DNA from: Actinomycetes bacterium
GTDB taxonomy: Bacteria; Actinomycetota; Actinomycetes; Propionibacteriales; Propionibacteriaceae
Length of the DNA stretch: 39,927 nucleotides
Assembly (NCBI GenBank): GCA_023392635.1
Contig: JAEVYS010000024.1
Coordinates: 1-39,927 of the forward strand
Direction of reading: 5' to 3'
The translations under genes and the position numbers were made by a program. Shown piece by piece: positions 32,661-39,870 of the stretch. Each line of letters starts with the position of its first letter. The stretch's first letter is position 1. The notes below the pieces were generated by a model. It saw nothing but the letters and a program-made list of their open reading frames with translations. It had not been told where the DNA came from and did no database searches.

Positions 32661-33776
32661 TCAGTCCTGGTTGAAGTAGACCGGTTCGCCCGTCTGTGCC
32701 GAGGTGTAGATCGCGTCGAGGATCTCGGTGACCACGCAGGCCTGCTCAGCGGTGACGTACGGCTCGGTGTCGTTAGCGATGGCCGCGAGCCACGACTTGG
32801 CTTCCAGGCCGCCCATGTAAGCGAAGCCGCTCATCGCGCCCCCGCCGGCGCCGAAGTAGGCGGCACCCGGCTCGGGAGCGGTCTTCACCAGGTCGCCGCC
32901 CTGCACGTTGTTGAGAGTGACAAGCAGATCTGAGCTGCCCGGGATCTGGACGGTGTCGGCGCCACCTTCGGTGCCGCACAGGGTCACGCAGGCCTCCCGC
33001 GACGCCTGCACGTTGAGCGCCCAGGACGCCTCCACGAACAGCGAGGCCCCGTTGGTGAAGGTGACGAAGCCGAACGCGGAGTCCTCCACCGTGTAGGTGG
33101 CCGGATCCCACGCGCCGCCCATGTTGCCCTCGGGCTTGTCGCCGAGCTTGTAGTTGACCACCCCGGTCACGGACTTCACCTGGTAGTTGTCCATGTACCA
33201 CAGGGCCAGGTCGATGGCGTGGCCGCCGAGGTCGATGAGGGGCCCGCCGCCCTGCTTGGACTTGTCGGTGAATACACCCCAGGTCGGGACGCCCTTGCGG
33301 CGAATCGCATGGGCCTTGCCCGCGTAGATCTCGCCCAGGCGGCCCTCGTCGACGGCCTTGCGCAGGAACTGGCTCTCCTTGCGGAAGCGGTACTGGAAGC
33401 CGACGGACAGCTTCTTGCCGGTTCGCTTTGCGGTCTCGACCATCTTGCGGGCGTCGGCGCCGGTGACGGCCATCGGCTTCTCGCACAGCACGTGCTTGCC
33501 GGCCTCGAGGGCGGCGCAGGTGATCTCGCAGTGCGTGACGTTCCAGCTGCAGACGTGGATGACGTCGATGCTCGGATCGTTCAGCAGGTCGTGGTAGTCG
33601 GTGGTGGCGTAGGAGTCGGCGGAACCGAACTTCTCCTTGGCCGCCTCGGCCTTGCCGATCTCCAGGTCGCAGAAGCCCACGATCTCGCACTTGTCCGAGT
33701 GCTGGGCGAGGCCCACGAGGTGCTTCTGGGTACCGATGAAGCCAAGCCCGACGATGCCGACTCGAAGCTTCGCCAT
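32661..33776 (-). CDS. Gfo/Idh/MocA-family sugar dehydrogenase (DgpA-like), copy 1
   Basis: The 371-residue protein has the Rossmann motif VGIVGLGFIGTQKHL at 6-20, the cofactor-domain signature GKHVLCEKPMAVT with EKP at 99-101, and the substrate-domain block GGGPLIDLGGHAIDLALWYM with the usual Asp/His pair. Such enzymes oxidise sugar hydroxyls with NAD(P); the homologue DgpA oxidises glycosides at C3 so that the deglycosidase can act. It is the first gene of the leftward operon with the alpha/beta pair directly behind it. The ATG at 33776 has GGAGG four bases upstream, and the promoter and inverted repeats at 33791-33851 lie just before it. The substrate is inferred. Confidence 0.82.
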   Translation of the reverse strand: MAKLRVGIVGLGFIGTQKHLVGLAQHSDKCEIVGFCDLEIGKAEAAKEKFGSADSYATTDYHDLLNDPSIDVIHVCSWNVTHCEITCAALEAGKHVLCEKPMAVTGADARKMVETAKRTGKKLSVGFQYRFRKESQFLRKAVDEGRLGEIYAGKAHAIRRKGVPTWGVFTDKSKQGGGPLIDLGGHAIDLALWYMDNYQVKSVTGVVNYKLGDKPEGNMGGAWDPATYTVEDSAFGFVTFTNGASLFVEASWALNVQASREACVTLCGTEGGADTVQIPGSSDLLVTLNNVQGGDLVKTAPEPGAAYFGAGGGAMSGFAYMGGLEAKSWLAAIANDTEPYVTAEQACVVTEILDAIYTSAQTGEPVYFNQD

Positions 33777-33790
33777 GATTCCTCCAAAAA

Positions 33791-33825
33791 CGTCAGTGTT
33801 TGCCAAGGTGGCCGATGGACTGACG
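33791..33825. promoter_or_regulatory. Inverted repeat in the 5' leader of the leftward glycoside operon
   Basis: CGTCAGT (33791-33797) and ACTGACG (33819-33825) form a perfect 7-bp inverted repeat about 28 bp centre to centre. A further related unit, CATCAGTCA, lies at 33842-33850. Three CAGT(C)-type units across the promoter suggest a multi-site operator, most simply for one of the two flanking ROK regulators. Confidence 0.45.
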
Positions 33826-33851
33826 ATATGCATGAATCGTGCATCAGTCAA
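33823..33851 (-). promoter_or_regulatory. Sigma-70-like promoter of the leftward glycoside operon
   Basis: On the minus strand TTGACT (33851-33846) and TATCGT (33828-33823) are separated by exactly 17 bp. Initiation would fall near 33816, about 40 bp before the dehydrogenase start. An inverted repeat ATGCA/TGCAT (33828-33832 and 33840-33844) lies in the spacer, so a bound repressor would block RNA polymerase. Confidence 0.55.
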
Positions 33852-33954
33852 GCGTGTAACGTCTGAATCGGGCAGTGAAGTGCTCGCCGGAGCCCCAACC
33901 TCGCGTTCGCTGCATTATGCTCGCACTCGCGAACCACTAGCGAGGCAGGTAGAG

Positions 33955-35223
33955 GTGACTTCAGTAGCTCCGAACGATTCCTGGGTGCAGGTGTCCGAAG
34001 TCCTCCGGCTGATCAGGGAAGGTAAAGCGCAGACGCGGCCCGACTTGACCAGGCTGAGCCGTCTCGGGCGCAACATCGTCACGCTGCGCCTGCAGACCCT
34101 GCTGGACCTCGGGTTAGTGACGGAGTCGGGTCGCGACCACGCGCGCGGGGGACGCTCGGCAGGGGTCTGGGAGTTCACCGGCGAGGTTGGGCACATCCTG
34201 GTCGGCATCTTCGGCCACAGCAGCCTGCGCGTCGCGCTGGGCGACCTCAATCTCAACGTGTTGGAGTCGCGTCGGATTCCGTGGGAGTTGACCGTCGACC
34301 CGGCGGAGACGTGCGCCCGTATGGCCGAGGAGATGGAGTCGCTGCTCGCCTCGAACGGGAAGCCGTCTGTCTGGGGGGTCGGTCTGGGTATGGTCGCGCC
34401 GGTCGACTTCTCCACTGGGCACAGCCGGGACCCCATCGTTGCGGCGGGCGTGACTCGCTGGTCGGTCGACTTCGACGTCCGGAAGTGGTTTGAGGGGCGA
34501 TTGAGCCTGCCCGTCTGGGTGGACTCGATCACCGACCTAATGGCCGCGGGTGCGGCTGCAGCGCCGCAAGCGCCGGACAATCTCGTCTTCGTCCTCATGG
34601 ATCGGGGAGTGGGCAGTGGCATCGTCGCGAACGGCCAGCTCTACCGGGGCTCGGACTGGCTGGCCGGTGAGATCACACACATGGTCGTCGAACCCGACCC
34701 TGCCAGGGTCTGCCAGTGTGGTCGCCTCGGCTGCCTCGACGCCTATGCCGGCGCGTGGGCGATCGAAGCGGAGGCCAGGCGCATCATCGCCGACGGCGTA
34801 AGCCCCTTCCTCAGCAAGGTAGAAGCCGGCTCGCTGAAGGTTGCGGACGTTCTGGCGGGCGCCGAGATCGGCGACGTCGCCTGCGTCGAGGTTGTCCTGC
34901 GCGCCGCCGAGGCGACCGGCAGGGTCCTTGGATCCGTCGTCACGTGGTTCAACCCGCGCCGACTGATCGTGGGCGGCAGTGGCCTTTCCACCAGCCGGGT
35001 CTTCCAGAGCGCACTCAAGCGGGTACTGAGCACCTACGCGCTCGGAGCCTCTCTGGAGAACCTCGAGCTGGTTATCGGCGACCCTGACCGCACCGAGGAG
35101 TTGCTCGGTGGCCTCGCGATGGTTCGTGATGCGCTGCTGTCGCCGGAGTATCTGGCTGACTGGGGGCCGGTCGGCACGCCAACCTCGGCCCCGCAGCTTC
35201 TCACTCGTCGCCGACAGAGTTAA
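33955..35223 (+). CDS. ROK-family transcriptional regulator, divergent from the leftward operon
   Basis: The 422-residue product has an N-terminal helix-turn-helix (about 12-60: VSEVLRLIREGKAQTRPDLTRLSRLGRN, then LQTLLDLGLVTESG) and a C-terminal ROK domain with VLMDRGVGSGIVANGQL, the zinc-type cluster CQCGRLGCLDAYAG and RRLIVGGSGL. In the first ROK half the usual DxGGT loop is degenerate (GHSSLRVALGD), so it should sense and not phosphorylate sugar. The GTG at 33955 has an AGG-rich ribosome site; the open frame upstream runs through the divergent promoter region. It sits between the two operons and is a good candidate regulator of both. GTTCGC/GCGAAC arms (33905-33910 and 33929-33934) flank a TATGCT just upstream. 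Confidence 0.82.
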   Translation: MTSVAPNDSWVQVSEVLRLIREGKAQTRPDLTRLSRLGRNIVTLRLQTLLDLGLVTESGRDHARGGRSAGVWEFTGEVGHILVGIFGHSSLRVALGDLNLNVLESRRIPWELTVDPAETCARMAEEMESLLASNGKPSVWGVGLGMVAPVDFSTGHSRDPIVAAGVTRWSVDFDVRKWFEGRLSLPVWVDSITDLMAAGAAAAPQAPDNLVFVLMDRGVGSGIVANGQLYRGSDWLAGEITHMVVEPDPARVCQCGRLGCLDAYAGAWAIEAEARRIIADGVSPFLSKVEAGSLKVADVLAGAEIGDVACVEVVLRAAEATGRVLGSVVTWFNPRRLIVGGSGLSTSRVFQSALKRVLSTYALGASLENLELVIGDPDRTEELLGGLAMVRDALLSPEYLADWGPVGTPTSAPQLLTRRRQS

Positions 35224-35234
35224 GCCAGGTCCGG

Positions 35235-35263
35235 TTGCTATCAGGCCTCGTTTTGCCTAGAAT
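35235..35263 (+). promoter_or_regulatory. Sigma-70-like promoter of the rightward glycoside operon
   Basis: TTGCTA (35235-35240) and TAGAAT (35258-35263) are separated by 17 bp, giving initiation near 35270 and a leader of about 75 bp before the dehydrogenase ATG. The -10 hexamer sits in the centre of a perfect 12-bp inverted repeat. Confidence 0.6.
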
Positions 35264-35277
35264 GTGCAAAACGAGGC
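35245..35277. promoter_or_regulatory. Perfect 12-bp inverted repeat overlapping the -10 element (operator)
   Basis: GCCTCGTTTTGC (35245-35256) and GCAAAACGAGGC (35266-35277) are exact complements with a 9-bp spacer. The TTTTGC-n9-GCAAAA core resembles LacI/ROK-type operators in form. It could also terminate the upstream ROK gene, but its position over the -10 region favours an operator. No T-run follows. Confidence 0.6.
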
Positions 35278-35346
35278 GACTTGACGTGCTGTGTGGACTC
35301 CAACGAGTCCGGTGTCGCCACACGAAGTTCTCAGTGAGGAGGCACC

Positions 35347-36438
35347 ATGGAGCACAAGTTCGTGATCGTCGGGTACGGGACGATGGGCTTCACCCACATC
35401 AACAACCTCAGATCGCTCGGCGTCGAGGTTGCCGGTGTTGTCGACATCGACCCGATCGCTGAACAGGAAGCCGCCGAAGCTGGCCTCCACGTCTATCCCT
35501 CACTGGCCGACGCGTGCGCAGACGAGACCGTCGACTTCCTGTTCATCTGCACTCCCAATGAGGTGCACCGTCCGATCGCCCTGGCGGGGCTCGCCGCCGG
35601 CAAGCACGTGATCACCGAGAAGCCGGCAATGCTCAACTCCGCGGAGATCGAGGAGGTTGTGGCCGCCGCCGAACAGGCCGGACGCCAGTTCATCGTCCAT
35701 CAGAACCGGCGCTGGGACGAGGACTATCTCGTCATGAAGCAGCTCTACAAGGGAGAGACCCTCGGGAAGGTGACGTTCATCGAGACCCGGGTGGACGGCT
35801 CCCGCGGCATTCCCGGCGACTGGCGCCGCGATCCCGCCCGCGGCGGTGGGATGGTGCTCGACTGGGGCGTTCATCTCATCGATCGTCTCCTGCTGATGGT
35901 TCCATCTCCGGTCAAGACGGTCTTCGGTCGACTGAGCTACAGCCTGGAGGCGCCGGTCGAGAACGGCTTCACCGCCTACCTCACCTTCGCGAACGGCGTG
36001 GAAGCGTTGGTGGCCTGCACCACCGACAACTACCTCCCACGGGCGAAGTTCCACATGACCGGAACACGCGGAACAGCGACCGTTGACGACTGGCAGATGA
36101 ACGGCAAGATCGTCCGTCGGGTGGAGGACGTCGAACCCGATGCGACGCCCATCGTCGCCGGCAAGGGCATGACCAAGACCATGGCTCCCAGGATCGTCGA
36201 CTATGCCCAGCTCGCGAAGGTCCAGGACAACGTCGAGGTCCTCGCGCTCCCTCGCATCGACTCAGACATCAACGATTTCTACCGCAACGCCATCGCAGCA
36301 GCGGAAGGCGCCGCCGAGCCGGCCGTGAGCAACGCCTCCGTGCTGCGCTGCATGCGCATTCTCGAAGCCCTCCGCGAATCCCACGCCACGAACAGTGTCG
36401 TCGACCTGTCTGGGTTCGACGCCTACCTGGAGGCGTGA
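35347..36438 (+). CDS. Gfo/Idh/MocA-family sugar dehydrogenase, copy 2
   Basis: The 363-residue protein has the Rossmann motif VIVGYGTMGFTHINNL at 6-21, the signature GKHVITEKPAML with EKP at 91-93, a HQNRRWDEDY segment, and the catalytic-domain block GGGMVLDWGVHLIDRLLLM. The enzyme should oxidise or reduce a sugar or keto-sugar with NAD(P). It differs clearly from the copy at 32661, so it likely has another substrate, perhaps the sugar moiety after cleavage or a second glycoside. It is the first gene of the rightward operon, with GAGGAGG ahead of the ATG, and its stop lies 1 bp before the next ATG. Confidence 0.83.
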   Translation: MEHKFVIVGYGTMGFTHINNLRSLGVEVAGVVDIDPIAEQEAAEAGLHVYPSLADACADETVDFLFICTPNEVHRPIALAGLAAGKHVITEKPAMLNSAEIEEVVAAAEQAGRQFIVHQNRRWDEDYLVMKQLYKGETLGKVTFIETRVDGSRGIPGDWRRDPARGGGMVLDWGVHLIDRLLLMVPSPVKTVFGRLSYSLEAPVENGFTAYLTFANGVEALVACTTDNYLPRAKFHMTGTRGTATVDDWQMNGKIVRRVEDVEPDATPIVAGKGMTKTMAPRIVDYAQLAKVQDNVEVLALPRIDSDINDFYRNAIAAAEGAAEPAVSNASVLRCMRILEALRESHATNSVVDLSGFDAYLEA

Positions 36439-36439
36439 G

Positions 36440-37465
36440 ATGAGCCGTCCGGTCACGTTGTTCACCGGCCAGTGGGCCGACCTGCCGTTCGAGCAGTTGT
36501 GCAAGTACGCCTCCGAGTGGGGCTATGACGGTCTGGAGATCGCCTGTTGGGGCGACCACCTGGACGTCTACCGGGCCGCCACCGACGACGCCTACGTCGC
36601 CGACAAGAAGGCGATGCTGGAGAAGTACGGGCTGGGGGTGTGGGCGATCAGCAACCACCTGAAGGGCCAGGCGGTCTGTGACGACCCGATTGACTTCCGG
36701 CACCGCGACATGGTCTCCGACCGGGTGTGGGGCGACGGGGACGCCGAGGGTGTCCGGCAGCGTGCGGCCGAGGAGATGAAGCTGACCGCGATCGCCGCCC
36801 GCAAGCTCGGTGTCGACACCGTGGTCGGGTTCACCGGGTCGAAGATCTGGCAGTACGTGGCGATGTTCCCGCCGGTACCCGACTCCGTGATCGATGAGGG
36901 CTACACCGACTTCGCGAACCGCTGGAACCCGATCCTGGACGTGTTCGACGCCGAAGGGGTGAGGTTCGCTCACGAGGTGCACCCCTCCGAGATCGCCTAC
37001 GACTACTGGTCGACGAAGCTCACCCTGGAGGCGATCGGGCACCGTTCGGCGTTCGGGTTGAACTGGGACCCGTCCCACATGATGTGGCAGGAGATCGACC
37101 CGGTCGGCTTCCTGGTCGACTTCGCCGACCGGATCTACCACGTGGACTGCAAGGACACGAAGATGGCGACCGGCAACGGCCGCAACGGCCGGATGGGCTC
37201 CCACCTGCCGTGGGGTGACCCGCGCCGCGGCTGGACGTTCGTGTCCACCGGCAACGGCGACGTGCCCTGGCAGCGCTGCTTCCGGACCCTGAACGCGATC
37301 GGCTACACCGGGCCCATCTCGATCGAGTGGGAGGACGCCGGCATGGACCGCCTCCGCGGCGGAAAGGAAGCCCTCGACTTCGTCCGCGCCAACCTGTTCG
37401 ACGCCCCGACCGCGAGCTTCGACGCCGCCTTCAGCACCACCAGACAGCCGGGCGAGGACGCCTGA
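36440..37465 (+). CDS. Sugar-phosphate isomerase/epimerase-type TIM-barrel protein
   Basis: The 341-residue protein belongs to the AP-endonuclease-2/IolE/YcjR superfamily. Candidate metal ligands are Glu179 (RFAHEVHPSE), Asp210 (LNWDPSHMM), a His/Asp pair at 234-236 (YHVDCKD) and Glu296 (SIEWEDAGMD). It lacks the HGK(F/C)YE and (S/T)E(Y/W)EG blocks of the two deglycosidase-like alpha subunits and has no small partner gene beside it, so it is more likely an isomerase, epimerase or hydratase of a keto-sugar released in the pathway. It stands between a dehydrogenase and a sugar kinase, overlapping the kinase start by 1 bp, which fits that role. Substrate unknown. Confidence 0.8.
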   Translation: MSRPVTLFTGQWADLPFEQLCKYASEWGYDGLEIACWGDHLDVYRAATDDAYVADKKAMLEKYGLGVWAISNHLKGQAVCDDPIDFRHRDMVSDRVWGDGDAEGVRQRAAEEMKLTAIAARKLGVDTVVGFTGSKIWQYVAMFPPVPDSVIDEGYTDFANRWNPILDVFDAEGVRFAHEVHPSEIAYDYWSTKLTLEAIGHRSAFGLNWDPSHMMWQEIDPVGFLVDFADRIYHVDCKDTKMATGNGRNGRMGSHLPWGDPRRGWTFVSTGNGDVPWQRCFRTLNAIGYTGPISIEWEDAGMDRLRGGKEALDFVRANLFDAPTASFDAAFSTTRQPGEDA

Positions 37466-38427
37466 TGAGCCTCACGATCGGTGTCGACATCGGTGGCACG
37501 AACATCCGGGCCGGCGTCGTCAACGAGACGGGCGAGATCCTCGCGACCATCCGTCGGGCGACCGATCCGTCCAACCCTGACCAGATCGAGGCTGCGGTCG
37601 CTGAGGTGGTCGGCGAGCTGATGGACGATCACGAGGTGGAGGGCGTCGGCGTGGCGGCGGCCGGTTTCGTGTCGGCCGACCGCAGGGAGTTGCTGTTCGC
37701 CCCGAACATCGCCTGGCGTAACCACCCGCTGGCCGACCGGCTCGAACGCCTGATCGGGCACCCGGTCGTGATCGAGAACGACGCCAACGCCGCTGCCTGG
37801 GCCGAGTACCGGTTCGGCAACGGCCAGGGAGTCTCCGACATGGTCATGCTCACCCTCGGCACCGGCCTGGGTGGGGCGATCATCGCCAACGGCCGGCTCG
37901 TCCGCGGCGCCTTTGGTGCCGCCGCCGAACTCGGCCACATCAAGGTCCAGCCCGACGGTGAGCGGTGCGGCTGCGGCCAGCGGGGCTGCTGGGAGGCCTA
38001 CGCGTCCGGCACCGCCTTGGCGCGCGACGCCCAACGCTTCGCCTACGAGTTCATCGCTGCGGCCAAGACCATGCTCGACCTCGCCGTCGGGCAGCCGATC
38101 AGCGGTGCCCACGTCACCGCCGCAGCCCGACTCGGCGACCCCGCCGCGCTCGGCCTGCTGCACGCTTACGGACGTTGGCTCGGCATCGGAATCGCCACGC
38201 TTGCGGCCGTGACCGACCCCGAGATCGTGGTGGTCGGCGGCGGGATCACCACCGCCGCGGGTGACCTCATCCTTCCAGCGGCGCGGGAGCACTTCCTGCG
38301 CAACCTCTCCGGACGCGGCCACCGAGGCGAACTCCGGATCATCACCGCGGCCATGGCCAACGACGCCGGCATCATCGGTGCGGCCGAGAGCGCCCGCACA
38401 CCAACCCCCACGCCAACGCCGGCGTGA
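37465..38427 (+). CDS. ROK-family sugar kinase (glucokinase-like)
   Basis: The 320-residue protein has no DNA-binding domain and keeps the kinase residues: phosphate loop VDIGGTNIRAG at 7-17, catalytic Asp106 in ENDANAAAWAE, TLGTGLGGAII at 130-140, and the zinc site His158 with Cys168, Cys170 and Cys175 (CGCGQRGCWEAY). VVVGGGI follows. It should phosphorylate a hexose with ATP, most likely glucose or a derivative released from the glycoside, feeding it into central metabolism. Its start shares the last base of the preceding stop (TGATG). The C-terminus carries a short Pro-Thr repeat, perhaps a disordered tail. Confidence 0.87.
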   Translation: MSLTIGVDIGGTNIRAGVVNETGEILATIRRATDPSNPDQIEAAVAEVVGELMDDHEVEGVGVAAAGFVSADRRELLFAPNIAWRNHPLADRLERLIGHPVVIENDANAAAWAEYRFGNGQGVSDMVMLTLGTGLGGAIIANGRLVRGAFGAAAELGHIKVQPDGERCGCGQRGCWEAYASGTALARDAQRFAYEFIAAAKTMLDLAVGQPISGAHVTAAARLGDPAALGLLHAYGRWLGIGIATLAAVTDPEIVVVGGGITTAAGDLILPAAREHFLRNLSGRGHRGELRIITAAMANDAGIIGAAESARTPTPTPTPA

Positions 38428-38457
38428 AATCAACCAACTGAAAGGAGAGAGAGTCCC

Positions 38458-39474
38458 ATGAGTCAGATCAAGACATCAGTGAGCATGTACAGCCTGCAGG
38501 ACTCCTACGCCCGCGGCCGCCTGGATCTGTTCAGCGTGCTGCAGTTCGTCGCCGACTCCGGCGCACAGGGTGTGGAGCTGATCAGCGACCAAATGATCAA
38601 GGGCACGCCGAACCCCTCGGAGGAGACCCTCCGCAACTGGCGAGTGGCCCTCGACCGCAGCGGGCTGGTGCCCGTGTGCAACGACATCTTCATCAACTCC
38701 ACGATCTACAAGAACCGGACCCTGCGCCCCGCCGAGCAGGTCGAGCTGCTGAAGAAGGAGATCGACGTCAGCAAGCAGCTCGGGTTCGATCTCGTGCGGC
38801 TCGTCTCGGACACCGACCCGGAGGTCAGCCTCGCGGCGCTTCCGTACGCCGAATCACAAGGCGTCACGATGGCTTTGGAGATCCACGCCGGCATGAGCTT
38901 CAAGGGCAGGCTGACCGCCGCCTGGGTCGAGATGATGAAGAAGGCCCAGTCCGAGTACCTCGGCCTCGTCATCGACCTGGGCATCTTCGTCCACCGGCTG
39001 CCTCGCGTCTTCCTCAACTACTTCAAGACCATCGGGGCCACGCCCGCGCTGGCCGACCGGCTGGATGCGATGTACGTCGAGAACGGCGATGTCATGCGAG
39101 TGGTCTCTGAAGACGGCGCTCACGGTGGAACGTTCCCGGGGTACATCACCGAGCTCTACCGCAACGAACTCGATCCGGACCTCGCCTTCTTCTCCACCGG
39201 CTACGAGAACACGCCGCTGGATGTGTTGGACGAGCACTTCGAGTACATCAAGCACTTCCACGGCAAGTTCTACGAGATGCTCGAGGACGGTTCGGAGTAC
39301 TCCATCGACTACCCGGCGATCCTCACCCGCCTCAACCAGCTCGGCTACGACGGTTACGTCTCCTCCGAGTACGAGGGGAACCGGTTCGTGCCGGTCGACC
39401 TCCCGGTTGATGACCAGGGTCAGGTTCGCGCACACCAGGCGATGCTCGCCGCACACATCAACGACGGGAAGTGA
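38458..39474 (+). CDS. Putative C-glycoside deglycosidase alpha subunit (TIM-barrel), copy 2
   Basis: The 338-residue TIM-barrel protein has candidate metal ligands Glu141 (ALEIHAG), Asp173 (LVIDLGIF), His268 (KHFHGKFYEM) and Glu304 (SSEYEGN). The HGKFYEM and SEYEGNRF blocks are typical of the large subunits of C-glycoside deglycosidases (CarB, DgpC, CGD alpha). A good ribosome site (AAAGGAGAG) precedes the ATG, and the gene for the small subunit begins 3 bp after its stop. In characterised systems this complex eliminates the aglycone from a 3-oxo-C-glycoside. The protein shares only local blocks with the copy at 31217, so the two complexes probably differ in glycoside or linkage position (for example C6 versus C8 flavonoids), which is inference. 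Confidence 0.78.
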   Translation: MSQIKTSVSMYSLQDSYARGRLDLFSVLQFVADSGAQGVELISDQMIKGTPNPSEETLRNWRVALDRSGLVPVCNDIFINSTIYKNRTLRPAEQVELLKKEIDVSKQLGFDLVRLVSDTDPEVSLAALPYAESQGVTMALEIHAGMSFKGRLTAAWVEMMKKAQSEYLGLVIDLGIFVHRLPRVFLNYFKTIGATPALADRLDAMYVENGDVMRVVSEDGAHGGTFPGYITELYRNELDPDLAFFSTGYENTPLDVLDEHFEYIKHFHGKFYEMLEDGSEYSIDYPAILTRLNQLGYDGYVSSEYEGNRFVPVDLPVDDQGQVRAHQAMLAAHINDGK

Positions 39475-39477
39475 GAC

Positions 39478-39870
39478 ATGTTCGACAGCTACGTGTTCCC
39501 GGACGCGTCGTCCGCGAAGAACATCACCGAGGACGGGAAGGTCGTCGGCTTCCAGGTCGAGACCCTGATCACCTACTACCGCGGGGTTCCGCTCTCGATG
39601 GTCCACGATGTCGACTTGTGGGTCGACGGCAATGCCGTCCCTCGCGAGGAGCTGCTGATCTCGCCAAACGGTGAGGACTGGTTCACCATGGCAGAGGCCG
39701 AAACCGTGACCAGCTACCGGTGGGAGTACGGCACGCCGCTGTGCGTCCGCTGGCTCAAGCCCGGCGGCCTGTCCGCCGGCGAACACTCCGTGAAGCTCCG
39801 ACAGTCCACCCGGGTCGCGTACATTCCGCGCCCCTTCGGTGGGGAGCGCACCCGCATCATCACCATCTAG
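39478..39870 (+). CDS. Putative C-glycoside deglycosidase beta subunit (DUF6379), copy 2
   Basis: The 130-residue protein shows the DUF6379 pattern: MFDSYVFP at the start, GFQVETLITYYRGVPLSMVHDVDLWVDGNAVPRE in the middle, WEYGTPLCVRW and a terminal RVAYIPRPF segment. In C-glycoside deglycosidases this beta-sandwich subunit binds the TIM-barrel subunit and contributes to the substrate pocket. Direct adjacency to the alpha gene at 38458 and the matching pair at 31217/32248 support the call. It is complete and ends 57 bp before the window edge; nothing is recognisable after it. Confidence 0.8.
   Translation: MFDSYVFPDASSAKNITEDGKVVGFQVETLITYYRGVPLSMVHDVDLWVDGNAVPREELLISPNGEDWFTMAEAETVTSYRWEYGTPLCVRWLKPGGLSAGEHSVKLRQSTRVAYIPRPFGGERTRIITI

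Noticed and set aside
36440..37465. Third deglycosidase alpha subunit
   Set aside because: It has the same fold family, but it lacks the HGK-YE and SE-EG blocks and has no DUF6379-like partner gene, so an isomerase/epimerase role is preferred.
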